A stretch of 32,710 nt of DNA from Paenibacillus antri (GTDB taxonomy: Bacteria; Bacillota; Bacilli; Paenibacillales; YIM-B00363), in NCBI RefSeq assembly GCF_005765165.1, contig NZ_VCIW01000036.1:1-32710 (forward strand), read 5' to 3'. The notes under the pieces are model-generated. The model did no database searches, was not told the DNA's origin, and saw only the letters and a program-made list of their open reading frames with translations. Shown here one piece after another: positions 6,130 through 16,464 of this stretch. Position 1 is the first letter of the stretch. Every line of letters starts with the position of its first letter. A program made the position numbers and the translations under genes.

Positions 6130-8778
6130 CTATTTCGCTTCGTACCAATTGCTGCCTTCGCTGACCTCGACCTTGAGCGGCACGTCGAGCGCGAGCGCGC
6201 TCTCCATCGTCTCGCGCACCATGGCGCGCATCGTCTCGAGCTCCTCCGGCGGCACCTCGAACACCAATTCGTCGTGCACCTGCAGCAGCATGCGGCTCTT
6301 CACGCCCGCTTCGCGCATCCGATCGTCGAGCCGCACCATCGCCAGCTTGATGATGTCCGCGGCCGTGCCTTGGATCGGCGTATTCATCGCCGTCCGCTCG
6401 GCGAACGAGCGGATATTGAAGTTCGAAGCGTGAATTTCCGGCAAATACCGGCGGCGATTGAGCAGCGTCGTGACGTATCCGTCTTTGCGCGCCTGCTTCT
6501 TGATGTCGTCCATGAACCGCCTTACGCCGCTGAACACGTCCAAGTATTGCTCGATGAACTGCGCCGCGTCCTTGCGGTTGATGCCGAGGTTGTTCGACAA
6601 GCCGAAGTCGCTGATGCCGTAGACGATGCCGAAGTTGACGGCTTTCGCCTGCCGGCGCATGTTCGCGTCGACCGCGTCCGCGCTCACGCCGAACACGTCC
6701 ATCGCCGTCTTCGTATGGATGTCCATGTCGTTCTGAAACGCTTCCTTCATCCGCTCGTCGCCCGAGATGTGCGCGAGGACGCGCAGCTCGATCTGCGAAT
6801 AGTCGGCCGCGAGAATGCGCCAGCCCGGCTCGGACGGCACGAACATCTTCCGCAGCTTGCGGCCTTCCTCGGTGCGGATCGGGATGTTTTGCAGGTTCGG
6901 GAACTGGCTGCTGAGCCGCCCCGTCGCCGCGATCGTCTGACGGTAGTACGTATGAATTTTCCCGGTCGCGCGCACTTCCTTCTGCAGCCCTTCCACGTAC
7001 GTCGATTGCAGCTTCGAGAGCGTGCGATAGTGAAGCAGATTGCTGACGATCTCGTGGTACGGCGCCAGCTTCTCCAGCACCTCCGCGTCCGTCGAGTAGC
7101 CCGTCTTCGTCTTCTTCACCGGCGGCAAACCCAACTTTTCGAAAAGGATTTCCCCAAGCTGCTTCGTAGAGTTCAAGTTGAACTCCGTTCCGGCCTGCTC
7201 GTAGATCGTCGCGACCAGCTTGTCGAGCGCTTCGGTCAATTCGACGCCGTAGCGCTTCAGCTCGTCGACGTCGACCTTGACCCCTTGCAGCTCCATGCGC
7301 GCGAGCACGAACGACAGCGGCAGCTCCAACTCGTACATAAGCGGCTCCATCTCGTGTTCGGCCAGCTTCTTCCGCTGCCGCTCGGCGAGCTCCGCCACCG
7401 CCCGCGCCTTGCGGCCCAGATGCTCCGCGATTTTCTCCGGCTCGGGCAGCTTAAACTTCGCGCCCTTGCCGAACACGTCGTCGTCGGAAGGAACCGCGAT
7501 GCCGTCCTTCCCCGCGATGTCGCTGAGGGCGTGGCTCGATTCCGTCGGATCGAGCAAATACGCGGCGAGAATCGTATCGAACGCGACGCCGCGCAGCTCG
7601 ACGCCTTGCCAGGCGAGCGCGAGCTCCGCCTTATGCGCGTCGTGAATCGTCTTGCGCGCGTTCGCGTCCGCGAGCCAGGACCGGAGCGGCGCCGCCTCGC
7701 TCGAGGCGAGGAACGGCATCGGCGCGAAATACGTCCGCTCTTCGTCCGCGTAGAGGGCGAGACCGAGCACTTCCGCGCCGTGCGGATTTTCGCCGATCGA
7801 TTCGACGTGCGCGCCCCGAACGTCCGGAAGCGCCGCGACGAGGGAAGCGACGGTCGAAGCGTCGACCGTCGTCACCTGAATGGCGGCCGCCTCGGAGCCG
7901 CCCGAAGCGGCGTCGCTTCCGCCGATCGCGAGACGTTCCAGCAGCGATTTGAACTCGAGCTTCTGGAACATCGTCCGCATGCCGTTCGTATCGAAGCCCT
8001 CGAACGCCAGCTCGTCCCAGCCGGCGTCGTACGGCACCTCGCGGAAGATCGTCGCGATTTCCTTGCTCATGCGGGCGCTGTCCGCATGCTCCTTGATCGT
8101 CTCCTTCATCTTGCCTTTGATCTCTTCGACGTGCTCCAGCACGCCTTCGACCGAGCCGAATTGATGAAGCAGCTTCAGCGCCGTCTTCTCGCCGACGCCG
8201 GGGACGCCGGGAATGTTATCGCTCGCGTCGCCCATGAGCCCTTTCAGGTCGATGATTTGACGCGGCGTCAGTTGATATTTTTCTTGGATGTAAGCCGGGT
8301 CGTACATCTCCGTCTCGCTGATGCCCTTGCGGGTCAGCGCGATGCGCACGCGATCGGAAGCGAGCTGCAGCATGTCCTTGTCGCCGGACACGACGATCGT
8401 CTCGATGCCTTCCTCGTCCGCGCGCTTCGTGAGCGTCCCGATGATGTCGTCCGCTTCGTAGCCCTCGATCTCGAATTGCTTCACGTTCATCGCCTGCAAC
8501 AGTTCCTTGAGCAGCGGGAACTGCTCGGACAGCTCCGACGGCGTCTTCGAACGTCCGCCCTTGTAATCGCCGTACTCCTCGTGTCGGAACGTGCGCTTGC
8601 CCGCGTCGAACGCGACGAGCAGATGAGTCGGCTTCTCCTCTTCGATGATGCGCAGCAGCATCGTGGTGAAGCCGTACACCGCGTTCGTATGGAGACCGGC
8701 TCCGTTCGTCAGCGGCGGCAGCGCGTAGAACGCGCGGTTAATAATGCTGTTGCCGTCGATCAATAAACACTTGGCCAC
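6130..8778 (-). CDS. polA: DNA polymerase I
   Basis: The 882-aa product has the N-terminal 5'-3' exonuclease (CLLIDGNSIINRAFYALPP, DDIIGTLTKRA, SGDKDMLQLAS, GLMGDASDNIPGVPGVGEKT), a middle exonuclease-like domain in which the acidic DxE motif is replaced (ESIGE), as in Bacillus-type Pol I without proofreading, and the polymerase domain with motif A (ADYSQIELRVLAHIS), motif B (RRQAKAVNFGIVYG) and motif C (LQVHDELVFE). It fills gaps and removes Okazaki primers. The second GTG (8778) is preferred because TTGAGGTG lies six bases before it; the upstream GTG at 8787 is part of that site. It is divergent from the HAD gene. Confidence 0.98.
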   Translation of the reverse strand: MAKCLLIDGNSIINRAFYALPPLTNGAGLHTNAVYGFTTMLLRIIEEEKPTHLLVAFDAGKRTFRHEEYGDYKGGRSKTPSELSEQFPLLKELLQAMNVKQFEIEGYEADDIIGTLTKRADEEGIETIVVSGDKDMLQLASDRVRIALTRKGISETEMYDPAYIQEKYQLTPRQIIDLKGLMGDASDNIPGVPGVGEKTALKLLHQFGSVEGVLEHVEEIKGKMKETIKEHADSARMSKEIATIFREVPYDAGWDELAFEGFDTNGMRTMFQKLEFKSLLERLAIGGSDAASGGSEAAAIQVTTVDASTVASLVAALPDVRGAHVESIGENPHGAEVLGLALYADEERTYFAPMPFLASSEAAPLRSWLADANARKTIHDAHKAELALAWQGVELRGVAFDTILAAYLLDPTESSHALSDIAGKDGIAVPSDDDVFGKGAKFKLPEPEKIAEHLGRKARAVAELAERQRKKLAEHEMEPLMYELELPLSFVLARMELQGVKVDVDELKRYGVELTEALDKLVATIYEQAGTEFNLNSTKQLGEILFEKLGLPPVKKTKTGYSTDAEVLEKLAPYHEIVSNLLHYRTLSKLQSTYVEGLQKEVRATGKIHTYYRQTIAATGRLSSQFPNLQNIPIRTEEGRKLRKMFVPSEPGWRILAADYSQIELRVLAHISGDERMKEAFQNDMDIHTKTAMDVFGVSADAVDANMRRQAKAVNFGIVYGISDFGLSNNLGINRKDAAQFIEQYLDVFSGVRRFMDDIKKQARKDGYVTTLLNRRRYLPEIHASNFNIRSFAERTAMNTPIQGTAADIIKLAMVRLDDRMREAGVKSRMLLQVHDELVFEVPPEELETMRAMVRETMESALALDVPLKVEVSEGSNWYEAK

Positions 8779-8871
8779 GGTAAACACCTCAATGTGTTCG
8801 AAACTAGCTTCATCATAGCATAGCGCGAAATCGGATGCATAATTTTAGAACAAGACGAAGGAGGGGATCGA

Positions 8872-9636
8872 ATGGTGCCGGTGCGCAAGGAAGGCGCGCG
8901 GCGCGCGGCCGCCGTCGTATGCTTCGACTTGAGCGGAACGCTGGTGGCTTGGAACGCGGCGTACGAGGCCGCGCTGCGCGAGGCGATGGGAGAGTGGGTC
9001 GGACGATGGGGCGACGAAGGCGCGGCCAAAGCGTTGATCGAAGAGGCGTTGCTACATTATAAGAAGTCCAGAAGCCGGGGGAAAAGCAAAAGCGCCGGCA
9101 TTCGCGACGCGGTCGCCGTGCTGCAGACCGAATCCAGCGAGCGGACGGCGCGGCATATCGCGAAGGAAGCGCGGCGGCTGCAGCCGCGGAAGGCGGCGTT
9201 CGTCCCGGGCGCCGAGGAGACGCTGCGGCAGCTCTCCGGGCGCTATCGGCTGGCCATCCTCACGAACCTGGACGCGGCGACCGCCAAGGAGCTGTGGCTC
9301 CGGCTGAAGCTGCACCGGTTCGTGTTGGAGACCGACGTCTTCGCCGCGCCCGCCGGCATGAAGAAGCCGGAGCAGCGCCTGTTTCGCGCCGTCGCCGCGT
9401 CGCTCGGGACGCCGCCCCGGCACTGCGTCATGGTCGGCGATTCGTACCGCCGCGACGTCGTCGGCGCGGTGCGGTCCGGCTGGCAGGCGGTGTGGATCCG
9501 TTCGTCGAACGCGAGTCCGGCGTCGCCGCGGTCGGCGCTCGGCCGGCAGCTTCGCATCGCGACGTCGATTACGGCGCTGCCGCGGCTGATCCGCCCTGCG
9601 GGGCGGACGGCTCCGTCAGACCCAAAGGATGCATAG
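8872..9636 (+). CDS. HAD-like hydrolase family protein with altered motif I
   Basis: The 254-aa product has the HAD core: motif I CFDLSGTLVAW (about residues 18-28), a helical cap, motif II ILTNLD, motif III Lys in GMKKPEQRLF, and motif IV VMVGDSYRRDVVGA. The nucleophile Asp is present, but the acid/base Asp two residues later is Ser (DLS instead of DxD), so ordinary phosphatase activity is doubtful. The start ATG has AAGGAGGGGA seven bases upstream. Its last 68 bases overlap the end of the convergent c-di-GMP gene. It might be a pseudo-enzyme or use another mechanism; the substrate is unknown. Confidence 0.87.
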   Translation: MVPVRKEGARRAAAVVCFDLSGTLVAWNAAYEAALREAMGEWVGRWGDEGAAKALIEEALLHYKKSRSRGKSKSAGIRDAVAVLQTESSERTARHIAKEARRLQPRKAAFVPGAEETLRQLSGRYRLAILTNLDAATAKELWLRLKLHRFVLETDVFAAPAGMKKPEQRLFRAVAASLGTPPRHCVMVGDSYRRDVVGAVRSGWQAVWIRSSNASPASPRSALGRQLRIATSITALPRLIRPAGRTAPSDPKDA

Positions 9637-11851
9637 CGGCGATCGCGGCGGAAGCGACGGCGCTGCCGTCCTTCGCCTTCGCCTGCCGCTTGCAGTCCGC
9701 GGCCGTCCGCGATATCGCGTCCGCCGACGCGCGCGACGGATCCTCCACGCGAACGAGGGCGATCGAGACGCTTAAGGCCTCGACGTCGCGCGTACGGCCG
9801 TACCGGTCCTGGACCGTCGTCCCTTGCGGCTGGCCGTCGTAGAACGCGTCGATGCCCAGCCGAAACCGCCGGATGATTTCCTCCGCGACCGTCTCCGGCG
9901 CGTCGGCGCCGGTGATGACGATGAAGTCGTCGCCGCCGATATGGCCGACGAAGTCGCGCGGGCGGCCGCAGACGGCGACCGAGCGGCGAATGACGTCCGC
10001 CGTCAGCTGGATCGCTTCGTCCCCTCGTTGAAAGCCGTACAGATCGTTGAACCATTTAAAGAAGTCGATATCGACGTATAGAACGGAGAAGGGCTCCCCA
10101 TCCAGCACCCGGCGCTGCAGCTCGCGCTGAATTTGCACGTTGCCGGGCAGCCCGGTGAGCGGATTCGCCACCCTCGCGTGCTCCATGCGGATGCTCGTCA
10201 TGTGCTCGAGGATGTCCCGCACCGTCACGACGCCCGCAAGCTCGCCGCGCTCCGTCACGACGACGAGGTCGTACAGCTTGCCCGACTCCCGCATCGTCGC
10301 GAGCGAGGACACCGTCTCGAGCGGCGTGTCGGCGTCGACCGTCAACGGGCTCAAGTCGGCGACCACCTTCACGGGCTTCGACCAGAACAAGGAGATGCCG
10401 TATTGGACGGACAGCTTGCGGAACAGCTCGTCCCGCATCAGCAGACCGACGGGGCGCGAGCCCTCCACGACGACCGCCCCGAACTGATCCGGATGATCGC
10501 GGAAGTACGTCGCCGCGAAGGACACCGGATCGTCCGCCTGGAACGTCTTCGCCGTCGCCGCGACGTCTCCCACGGTACGCAGCCCCGCGGTTCCCGCGAG
10601 TCGGGTCGCCGCATAGATCGTCGCCTTCGCCTCGGGCGTCACCGGCTTCAGCGTCGCGTCCGGGCGCCCTAGGAAATATCCTTGCGCGTAATGAACGCCT
10701 AGGCGAATGAGCTTCTCCAGCTCCTCCGCTTCCTCGATGCCCTCGGCGATCACCTTGATGTTGAGCCGCTTCGCGAACCAGACGAACGTCTCCAATATGT
10801 ATTCCTTCACCTTGTCCCGGTGAATGCCCTGCACGAGAGACCGGTCCACCTTAATGTAGTCCGGTTGAATTTCCGCGATCGCCTGCAAGGACGAATAGCC
10901 GGCGCCCGCGTCGTCGATCGCGATCCGGTACCCTTGGCTCCGGTAGTGGTCTATTACCTTCTTCGCGGTGGAGAAATCCTCGATGGAGCTGCGCTCCGTA
11001 ATCTCGAGCACGACGTTGTTCGGCGTAAGCCCCCGCCGCTGCAGCAGGGCGAGCGTCTGGCCCGGAGAAAAATCCGGATCGTGCAAAATTTGGGCCGGAA
11101 TGTTCAGGAAGATGCGTTGATGCCGGGCGAGGCCGTCGATGCCGAGAATCGCCTGCTCCCGCGTCAGCTTATCGAGCGCGTACAGCTTGTCCGCCCGCTC
11201 CGCCAGCTCGAACAGCTTCACCGGCGAATGGAGCGGCGAAGCGGCCGGCCCGCGCGATAGCGCCTCGTACCCGAACACCTCGCCCCCCTCCATCGAGACG
11301 ATCGGCTGGTAGACGGAGGCTACGTGACGGCTCTCCAGGATCGAATAGAACTCCTGCATATGCGTGATCCGCTCCGGATCGACGGTTCGCTCCCTCGCAT
11401 GCCGAATCGCCTGCTTCATCGCTGTGTACATGACCGCTTCGAGCTCCCGCTCCTCCGATTCGCGGAGCAGCGCGCAGCCGAAGTCGAGCCTCGCCTCGGC
11501 CGCCTCGGGGCGGTCCCGGCGGACCGCCTCCTCCAGGTCGGCGCGCAGCGCCTCGGCGATCCGTTCGAGCTCGGCGTACGCAAGATGCGCCGGCACGTCG
11601 CCGAGCGCGACGTACAGGAAGAAGTCGTCGCCGATTCGCTTCTGATCGAGCACGTTCGGGAACGTCGCGCGGAGCTCGTCGATCCGCCGGCGCACGAAGA
11701 GCAGCAGCTCTTCGGCGCAGGCGCGGCCGTGTCTGCCTTCGATCCGCTCGAGCGTCGCGACGTCAAGGTAAATCAATCCTACCGCGCCTTTCGACAACCG
11801 AGACGCGATCGTCTGCAACAAGCGCACCTGCAAGGACGCTAGATGAATCAA
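9569..11851 (-). CDS. c-di-GMP enzyme: degenerate GGDEF - EAL - CBS pair - GGDEF
   Basis: The 760-aa product has, in order: a degenerate GGDEF-like domain (about 15-150, RIGDDFFLYV), an EAL phosphodiesterase domain (about 165-410) with EAL in YEALSRG, LNIPAQ, EITERS, IDDAGAGYSS, IKVDRSL, IAEGIE and AQGYFLGRP all in place, a CBS pair (about 430-560), and a C-terminal GGDEF cyclase domain (about 565-715) with NPLTGLPGN and GGDDF. An RxxD inhibition site (RPRD) sits exactly five residues before GGDD. Both catalytic sites look intact. There is no membrane segment. The start is TTG with GGGGGAGAGG upstream. It begins 34 bases after phoU with no terminator between, so it is probably the last gene of the pst operon. 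Confidence 0.93.
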   Translation of the reverse strand: MIHLASLQVRLLQTIASRLSKGAVGLIYLDVATLERIEGRHGRACAEELLLFVRRRIDELRATFPNVLDQKRIGDDFFLYVALGDVPAHLAYAELERIAEALRADLEEAVRRDRPEAAEARLDFGCALLRESEERELEAVMYTAMKQAIRHARERTVDPERITHMQEFYSILESRHVASVYQPIVSMEGGEVFGYEALSRGPAASPLHSPVKLFELAERADKLYALDKLTREQAILGIDGLARHQRIFLNIPAQILHDPDFSPGQTLALLQRRGLTPNNVVLEITERSSIEDFSTAKKVIDHYRSQGYRIAIDDAGAGYSSLQAIAEIQPDYIKVDRSLVQGIHRDKVKEYILETFVWFAKRLNIKVIAEGIEEAEELEKLIRLGVHYAQGYFLGRPDATLKPVTPEAKATIYAATRLAGTAGLRTVGDVAATAKTFQADDPVSFAATYFRDHPDQFGAVVVEGSRPVGLLMRDELFRKLSVQYGISLFWSKPVKVVADLSPLTVDADTPLETVSSLATMRESGKLYDLVVVTERGELAGVVTVRDILEHMTSIRMEHARVANPLTGLPGNVQIQRELQRRVLDGEPFSVLYVDIDFFKWFNDLYGFQRGDEAIQLTADVIRRSVAVCGRPRDFVGHIGGDDFIVITGADAPETVAEEIIRRFRLGIDAFYDGQPQGTTVQDRYGRTRDVEALSVSIALVRVEDPSRASADAISRTAADCKRQAKAKDGSAVASAAIAAMHPLGLTEPSAPQGGSAAAAP

Positions 11852-11885
11852 GTGGGCCCTCTCCCCCGATGATAAAGCTGCCGCG

Positions 11886-12548
11886 TTACTGGTTCAAATC
11901 CGGACGCTTGCCCACGACGAGGTATACGACGCTCTCCCCGATATTCGTCGCATGGTCGGCCATCCGCTCGAGATGGCGGCTCACGAAGCAGAGCAGCATC
12001 GCTTGATTGATCGTCTTCGGATTGTCCGCCATGAGCCCCATCAGCTCGCGTAAAATTTGACTGTTCAGGTGGTCGACGTCGTCGTCCATCTTCGCCATGC
12101 GGTACGCGAGATCGACGTTTTCCTCGGTGTAAGCCCGCAGGCAGTCGTTCGTCATCGTCTGCACGATTTCCGTCATGCGCGGAATGTCGACGAGCGGCTT
12201 CATGAGCGGCTCGCCGTTGATGCGGCGGACGACCTTCGCGATATCGACGGCGAGGTCCGCCATCCGCTCGAGGTCGGTCGCCATGCGGAACGCGACGAGG
12301 ACGCGGCGCAAATCCTTGGCCACCGGCTGCTGCAGGGCGATCAGGTTCGTCCCCATCTCGATAATTTTTTCCTCGGCCTCGTTGACTTCTTTATCCTTCG
12401 CGATGACGCCTTCCGCCATCTCCAGGTTGTTGTCCCGAAGGGCGATGACGGAATTGAGGATCGCCGTTTCCACCTTTTCCCCCATATCGATCAGAGCTTT
12501 GCGAAGCTCCTGAAGCGCTGCGTCGAATTGTTGCCGTTGTAACGCCAT
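11886..12548 (-). CDS. phoU: phosphate signalling protein PhoU
   Basis: The 220-aa product consists of two PhoU three-helix repeats, each with the metal-binding E/DxxxD motif (ERMADLAVDIAK and ERMADHATNIGE). PhoU modulates Pst transporter activity and signalling of phosphate state. It starts 48 bases downstream of pstB, and in turn is followed closely by the EAL/GGDEF gene. Confidence 0.97.
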   Translation of the reverse strand: MALQRQQFDAALQELRKALIDMGEKVETAILNSVIALRDNNLEMAEGVIAKDKEVNEAEEKIIEMGTNLIALQQPVAKDLRRVLVAFRMATDLERMADLAVDIAKVVRRINGEPLMKPLVDIPRMTEIVQTMTNDCLRAYTEENVDLAYRMAKMDDDVDHLNSQILRELMGLMADNPKTINQAMLLCFVSRHLERMADHATNIGESVVYLVVGKRPDLNQ

Positions 12549-12596
12549 GTAGGTTCAAACCCCTTTGTCGGAAAATGAAATGCCCCTCGCGCCCGC

Positions 12597-13358
12597 TTAC
12601 CCGAAGCGGCCGCTGATGTAATCCTCCGTGCGCTGGTCCCGCGGATTGGAGAACAGCTTCACCGTCTCGCTCATCTCGACGACCTCGCCGTTCAGGAAGA
12701 ACGCCGTATCGTTGGATACGCGCGCGGCCTGCTGCATGTTATGCGTCACGATGATAATCGTATACTGGTCCTTCAGCTCTTGGATCAGCTCTTCGATCTT
12801 CAGCGTCGAGATCGGGTCGAGCGCCGACGTCGGTTCGTCCATCAGCAAAATTTCCGGACCGACCGCGAGCGCCCGCGCGATGCAGAGCCGCTGCTGCTGA
12901 CCGCCGGACAACCCGTACGCGCTCTTCTTCAGATTCGCTTTCACTTCGTCCCAGAGCGCCGCGCCGCGAAGGCTGCGTTCGACGATGTCGTCGAGCTCCG
13001 CCTTCTTGGTTACGCCATGAATCCGGGGACCGTAAGCGATGTTATCGTAGATCGACTTCGGGAACGGATTCGGCTGCTGAAACACCATGCCGATCTTCTT
13101 CCGAAGCAGCTCGACGTTCACCGCCGGATGGTAGATGTCGGTGCCGTCGATTTCGAGCCGGCCGGAAATGCGAACGCCCTTGATCATGTCGTTCATCCGG
13201 TTCAGCGTGCGGAGCAGCGTCGACTTGCCGCAGCCCGACGGACCGATGAACGCCGTCACCGACTTCGGCTGAATGTGCATTTCCACCGACTTCAACGCGT
13301 GGAAGTTCGTATAATATAAATCCAGATTCGAAATGTTAACGATCGGGTTAGCGCTCAA
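12597..13358 (-). CDS. pstB: phosphate ABC transporter ATP-binding protein PstB
   Basis: The 253-aa ATPase drives phosphate import. It shows Walker [10 protein letters not shown], signature LSGGQQQRL, Walker [13 protein letters not shown] and the switch His in [14 protein letters not shown]. The PstB-specific NRMNDMI stretch follows Walker A. The start codon is TTG, with AGGAGG nine bases upstream. It is flanked by pstA upstream and phoU downstream on the same strand. Confidence 0.98.
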   Translation of the reverse strand: MSANPIVNISNLDLYYTNFHALKSVEMHIQPKSVTAFIGPSGCGKSTLLRTLNRMNDMIKGVRISGRLEIDGTDIYHPAVNVELLRKKIGMVFQQPNPFPKSIYDNIAYGPRIHGVTKKAELDDIVERSLRGAALWDEVKANLKKSAYGLSGGQQQRLCIARALAVGPEILLMDEPTSALDPISTLKIEELIQELKDQYTIIIVTHNMQQAARVSNDTAFFLNGEVVEMSETVKLFSNPRDQRTEDYISGRFG

Positions 13359-13388
13359 GGATGTGACCCTCCTATTGAAATCAGGCGT

Positions 13389-14258
13389 TTACAGTCTCTT
13401 TTGAAATTTGTTGCGCAGAATGATCGCCGCGGCATTCATGCCGAGCAGGATGACGAGCAGCACGAGAATGGCGGCCGCGGCGATGTTCTGGAACTCGGCC
13501 TGCGGCTGGCTCGACCAGGTGTAAATTTGAATCGGCAGCACCGTGAACTGCGACAGCAGATGCTCCGGCGGACGAACGATGAACGCCGCCGCGCCGACGA
13601 CGATGAGCGGGGCGGTTTCCCCGATCGCGCGGGACAGCGATAGAATCGAGCCCGTCATAATGCCCGGCATCGCGGACGGAAGCACGACGCGAACGATCGT
13701 TTGCCATCGATTCGCCCCGAGGGCGAACGAGGCGTGCCGGAGGCTGCCGGGCACCGCTTTGATCGCTTCCTGCGCCGCGACGATAATGACGGGCAGCACG
13801 AGTAGCGTCATCGTCAGCGCGCCGGCCAGAATGCTCGAGCCGAAGGCGAAGATCCGGACGAAGATCGTAAGGCCCAAGATACCGTAGACGATCGACGGCA
13901 CGCCCGCGAGATTCGATATGTTCGTTTGAATGATTCGCGACAGCTTCGTGTCTTTCGCGTATTCCTCCAAGTAAATCGCGGTCCCTACGCCGATCACGAA
14001 CGTCAGCGGCGCCACGATAGCCATGAGCCACAGCGTGCCGATGAGCGCCGTGTAGATGCCGGACCGCTCCGGCCGGCGGGACGAGTTGTTCGTGAGGAAA
14101 TCCCAGTTAAGCCATCCGATCCCCTGGGACACGACTTGATATATAAGCAAGACGAGAGCTACGACCCCGATCAGGGTGGAGGCGAAGAACAGCCCGTGGA
14201 ATACGGCGTTCTTCCGCTTCCGGCTGGCGATCCGAAGCTCTTCTTTCGTACGCGCCAT
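13389..14258 (-). CDS. pstA: phosphate ABC transporter permease PstA
   Basis: The 289-aa product has about six membrane segments, starting with FHGLFFASTLIGVVALVLLIY. The cytoplasmic EAA-type loop reads QEAIKAVPGSLRHASFALGA. The ending NAAAIILRNKFQKRL is typical of PstA. It pairs with PstC to form the inner-membrane channel. The ATG lies one base after the pstC stop, implying coupled translation. Confidence 0.97.
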   Translation of the reverse strand: MARTKEELRIASRKRKNAVFHGLFFASTLIGVVALVLLIYQVVSQGIGWLNWDFLTNNSSRRPERSGIYTALIGTLWLMAIVAPLTFVIGVGTAIYLEEYAKDTKLSRIIQTNISNLAGVPSIVYGILGLTIFVRIFAFGSSILAGALTMTLLVLPVIIVAAQEAIKAVPGSLRHASFALGANRWQTIVRVVLPSAMPGIMTGSILSLSRAIGETAPLIVVGAAAFIVRPPEHLLSQFTVLPIQIYTWSSQPQAEFQNIAAAAILVLLVILLGMNAAAIILRNKFQKRL

Positions 14259-14259
14259 C

Positions 14260-15177
<918 letters not shown>

Positions 15178-15311
15178 ATTTGGCTCCAATCGTAAATTCG
15201 TTCGAACAAGTCGATAACCGTGACGAAACATGGGGTTCATGTCATCGCCACGGCTTATCCACTTCTTACTTATAACATTTATAGCTTGTTTTCACTTGAG
15301 TATTCCGGATG

Positions 15312-16337
15312 TTATTGCGGGAGCAGCGCGAGGTTCGCGTCGCGAGTCGCTTTGTCGAGCGGCACGTAGCCGACTTCGCCCGCCAGCGCGGAGCCTTCGT
15401 CGCTCATGTAGTACTTCACGAATTCTTGAATCTCCGGACGCTCCAACGTGCTCTTCAGCGGGTACATATAAATGAAGCGGGAGAGCGGCTTGTAAGAGAA
15501 GTCGCCGATCGTCTCGAGCGAAGGCAAGATCGCCGGCGCGTCCGCGGTTTCTTTGATCGCGACGGCCTTCAATTTGTCCATGTTCTCTTCGTAGTACGCG
15601 AAACCGAAGTAGCTCATCGCATACTTGTCGCCTGCGACGCCTTGCACCAACACGTTGTCGTCTTCCGAAGCCGTTACGTCTTCGCGAGCGACCTTCGCTT
15701 CGCCGTTGACCGCTTCCGTGAAATATTCGAACGTACCGGAAGCCGCGCCGGGCGCGAACAGCGTGATCGGCTCGTTCGGCCAGCCTTCGCGAACGTCGGC
15801 CCACGTTTTTACCGTGCTGTCTTTTACCCAAATCTTCTTCAGTTCTTCGACCGTCATTTCCGTCGCCCAATCGTTTTCCGGGTGGATGACGACCGTGATG
15901 CCGTCGTAAGCGACCGGCATTTCGACGACGTCGTCGCCCTTCGCCTTGATTTGCTCGACTTCCGAATCCTTGATCAAGCGCGATGCGTTCGCGATGTCCG
16001 CTTCGCCGTTGATAATCGCCTTGATGCCGTTGGACGAACCGGACAAGCCGACCGTCACGTTCACGCCGCCGTGAATATTCATAAACTCTTCCGCGACCGC
16101 TTGGGCGACCGGATATACCGTAGAGGAACCGTCAAGCTTGATTTCGCCGCTGATTTCCGCCGCCGGCTCGTTCGCCGGAGCTTCCGTCGCCGGCGTCTCC
16201 GCCGGAGCCGCTGCCGGAGCTTCCGAACCTTGCGTAGCGTCTTCTCCCGCATTGTTGTTGCCGCAAGCCGCGACGACGAACGCGAACGCGACCGCTAGCA
16301 GCAACAACCAACTTTTCCGCGCCAAACCTTTCGACAC
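15312..16337 (-). CDS. pstS: phosphate-binding lipoprotein PstS
   Basis: The 341-aa product has a lipoprotein signal peptide (WLLLLAVAFAFVVAAC, lipobox VAAC, Cys near residue 25), an Ala/Glu/Pro linker (about 30-60) and the periplasmic-binding fold. Phosphate contacts are in LDGSSTVYP and APGAASGTFEYF. It captures phosphate outside the membrane and delivers it to PstCA. The start is GTG with GAGGAG nine bases upstream. A Pho box lies directly upstream, so PhoP-dependent induction in phosphate starvation is expected. Confidence 0.98.
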   Translation of the reverse strand: MSKGLARKSWLLLLAVAFAFVVAACGNNNAGEDATQGSEAPAAAPAETPATEAPANEPAAEISGEIKLDGSSTVYPVAQAVAEEFMNIHGGVNVTVGLSGSSNGIKAIINGEADIANASRLIKDSEVEQIKAKGDDVVEMPVAYDGITVVIHPENDWATEMTVEELKKIWVKDSTVKTWADVREGWPNEPITLFAPGAASGTFEYFTEAVNGEAKVAREDVTASEDDNVLVQGVAGDKYAMSYFGFAYYEENMDKLKAVAIKETADAPAILPSLETIGDFSYKPLSRFIYMYPLKSTLERPEIQEFVKYYMSDEGSALAGEVGYVPLDKATRDANLALLPQ

Positions 16338-16385
16338 TCAAGACCACTCCTCGAAATAAGTTATGTTTTTGACTTCCTGAACCTA

Positions 16386-16439
16386 ATACTAACCCCCCAT
16401 TGTTAACGCTATTCCGAAGTTTTGTTAAACGATTGTAAA
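16386..16439 (-). promoter_or_regulatory. Pho box and -10 of the pst operon
   Basis: On the minus strand TTTACA (16439-16434), TTAACA (16428-16423), a degenerate TCGGAA (16417-16412) and TTAACA (16406-16401) follow one another at an exact 11-base pitch. This is the PhoP box architecture known from Bacillus (TT-A/C/T-ACA repeats with five-base spacers). A weak -10, TAGTAT (16391-16386), lies nine bases after the last repeat, as in PhoP-activated promoters. Confidence 0.85.
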
Positions 16440-16464
16440 ATCGCATCGAGCGGATCCGAGTCGA

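Noticed and set aside
6112-8766. 884-aa open frame antisense to polA
   Set aside because: It is a Arg/His/Leu-rich shadow frame produced by the high-GC codon bias of polA; no domains or start signals.
9640-10080. Small frames antisense to the GGDEF domain
   Set aside because: No ribosome binding site or family resemblance; shadows of the large gene.
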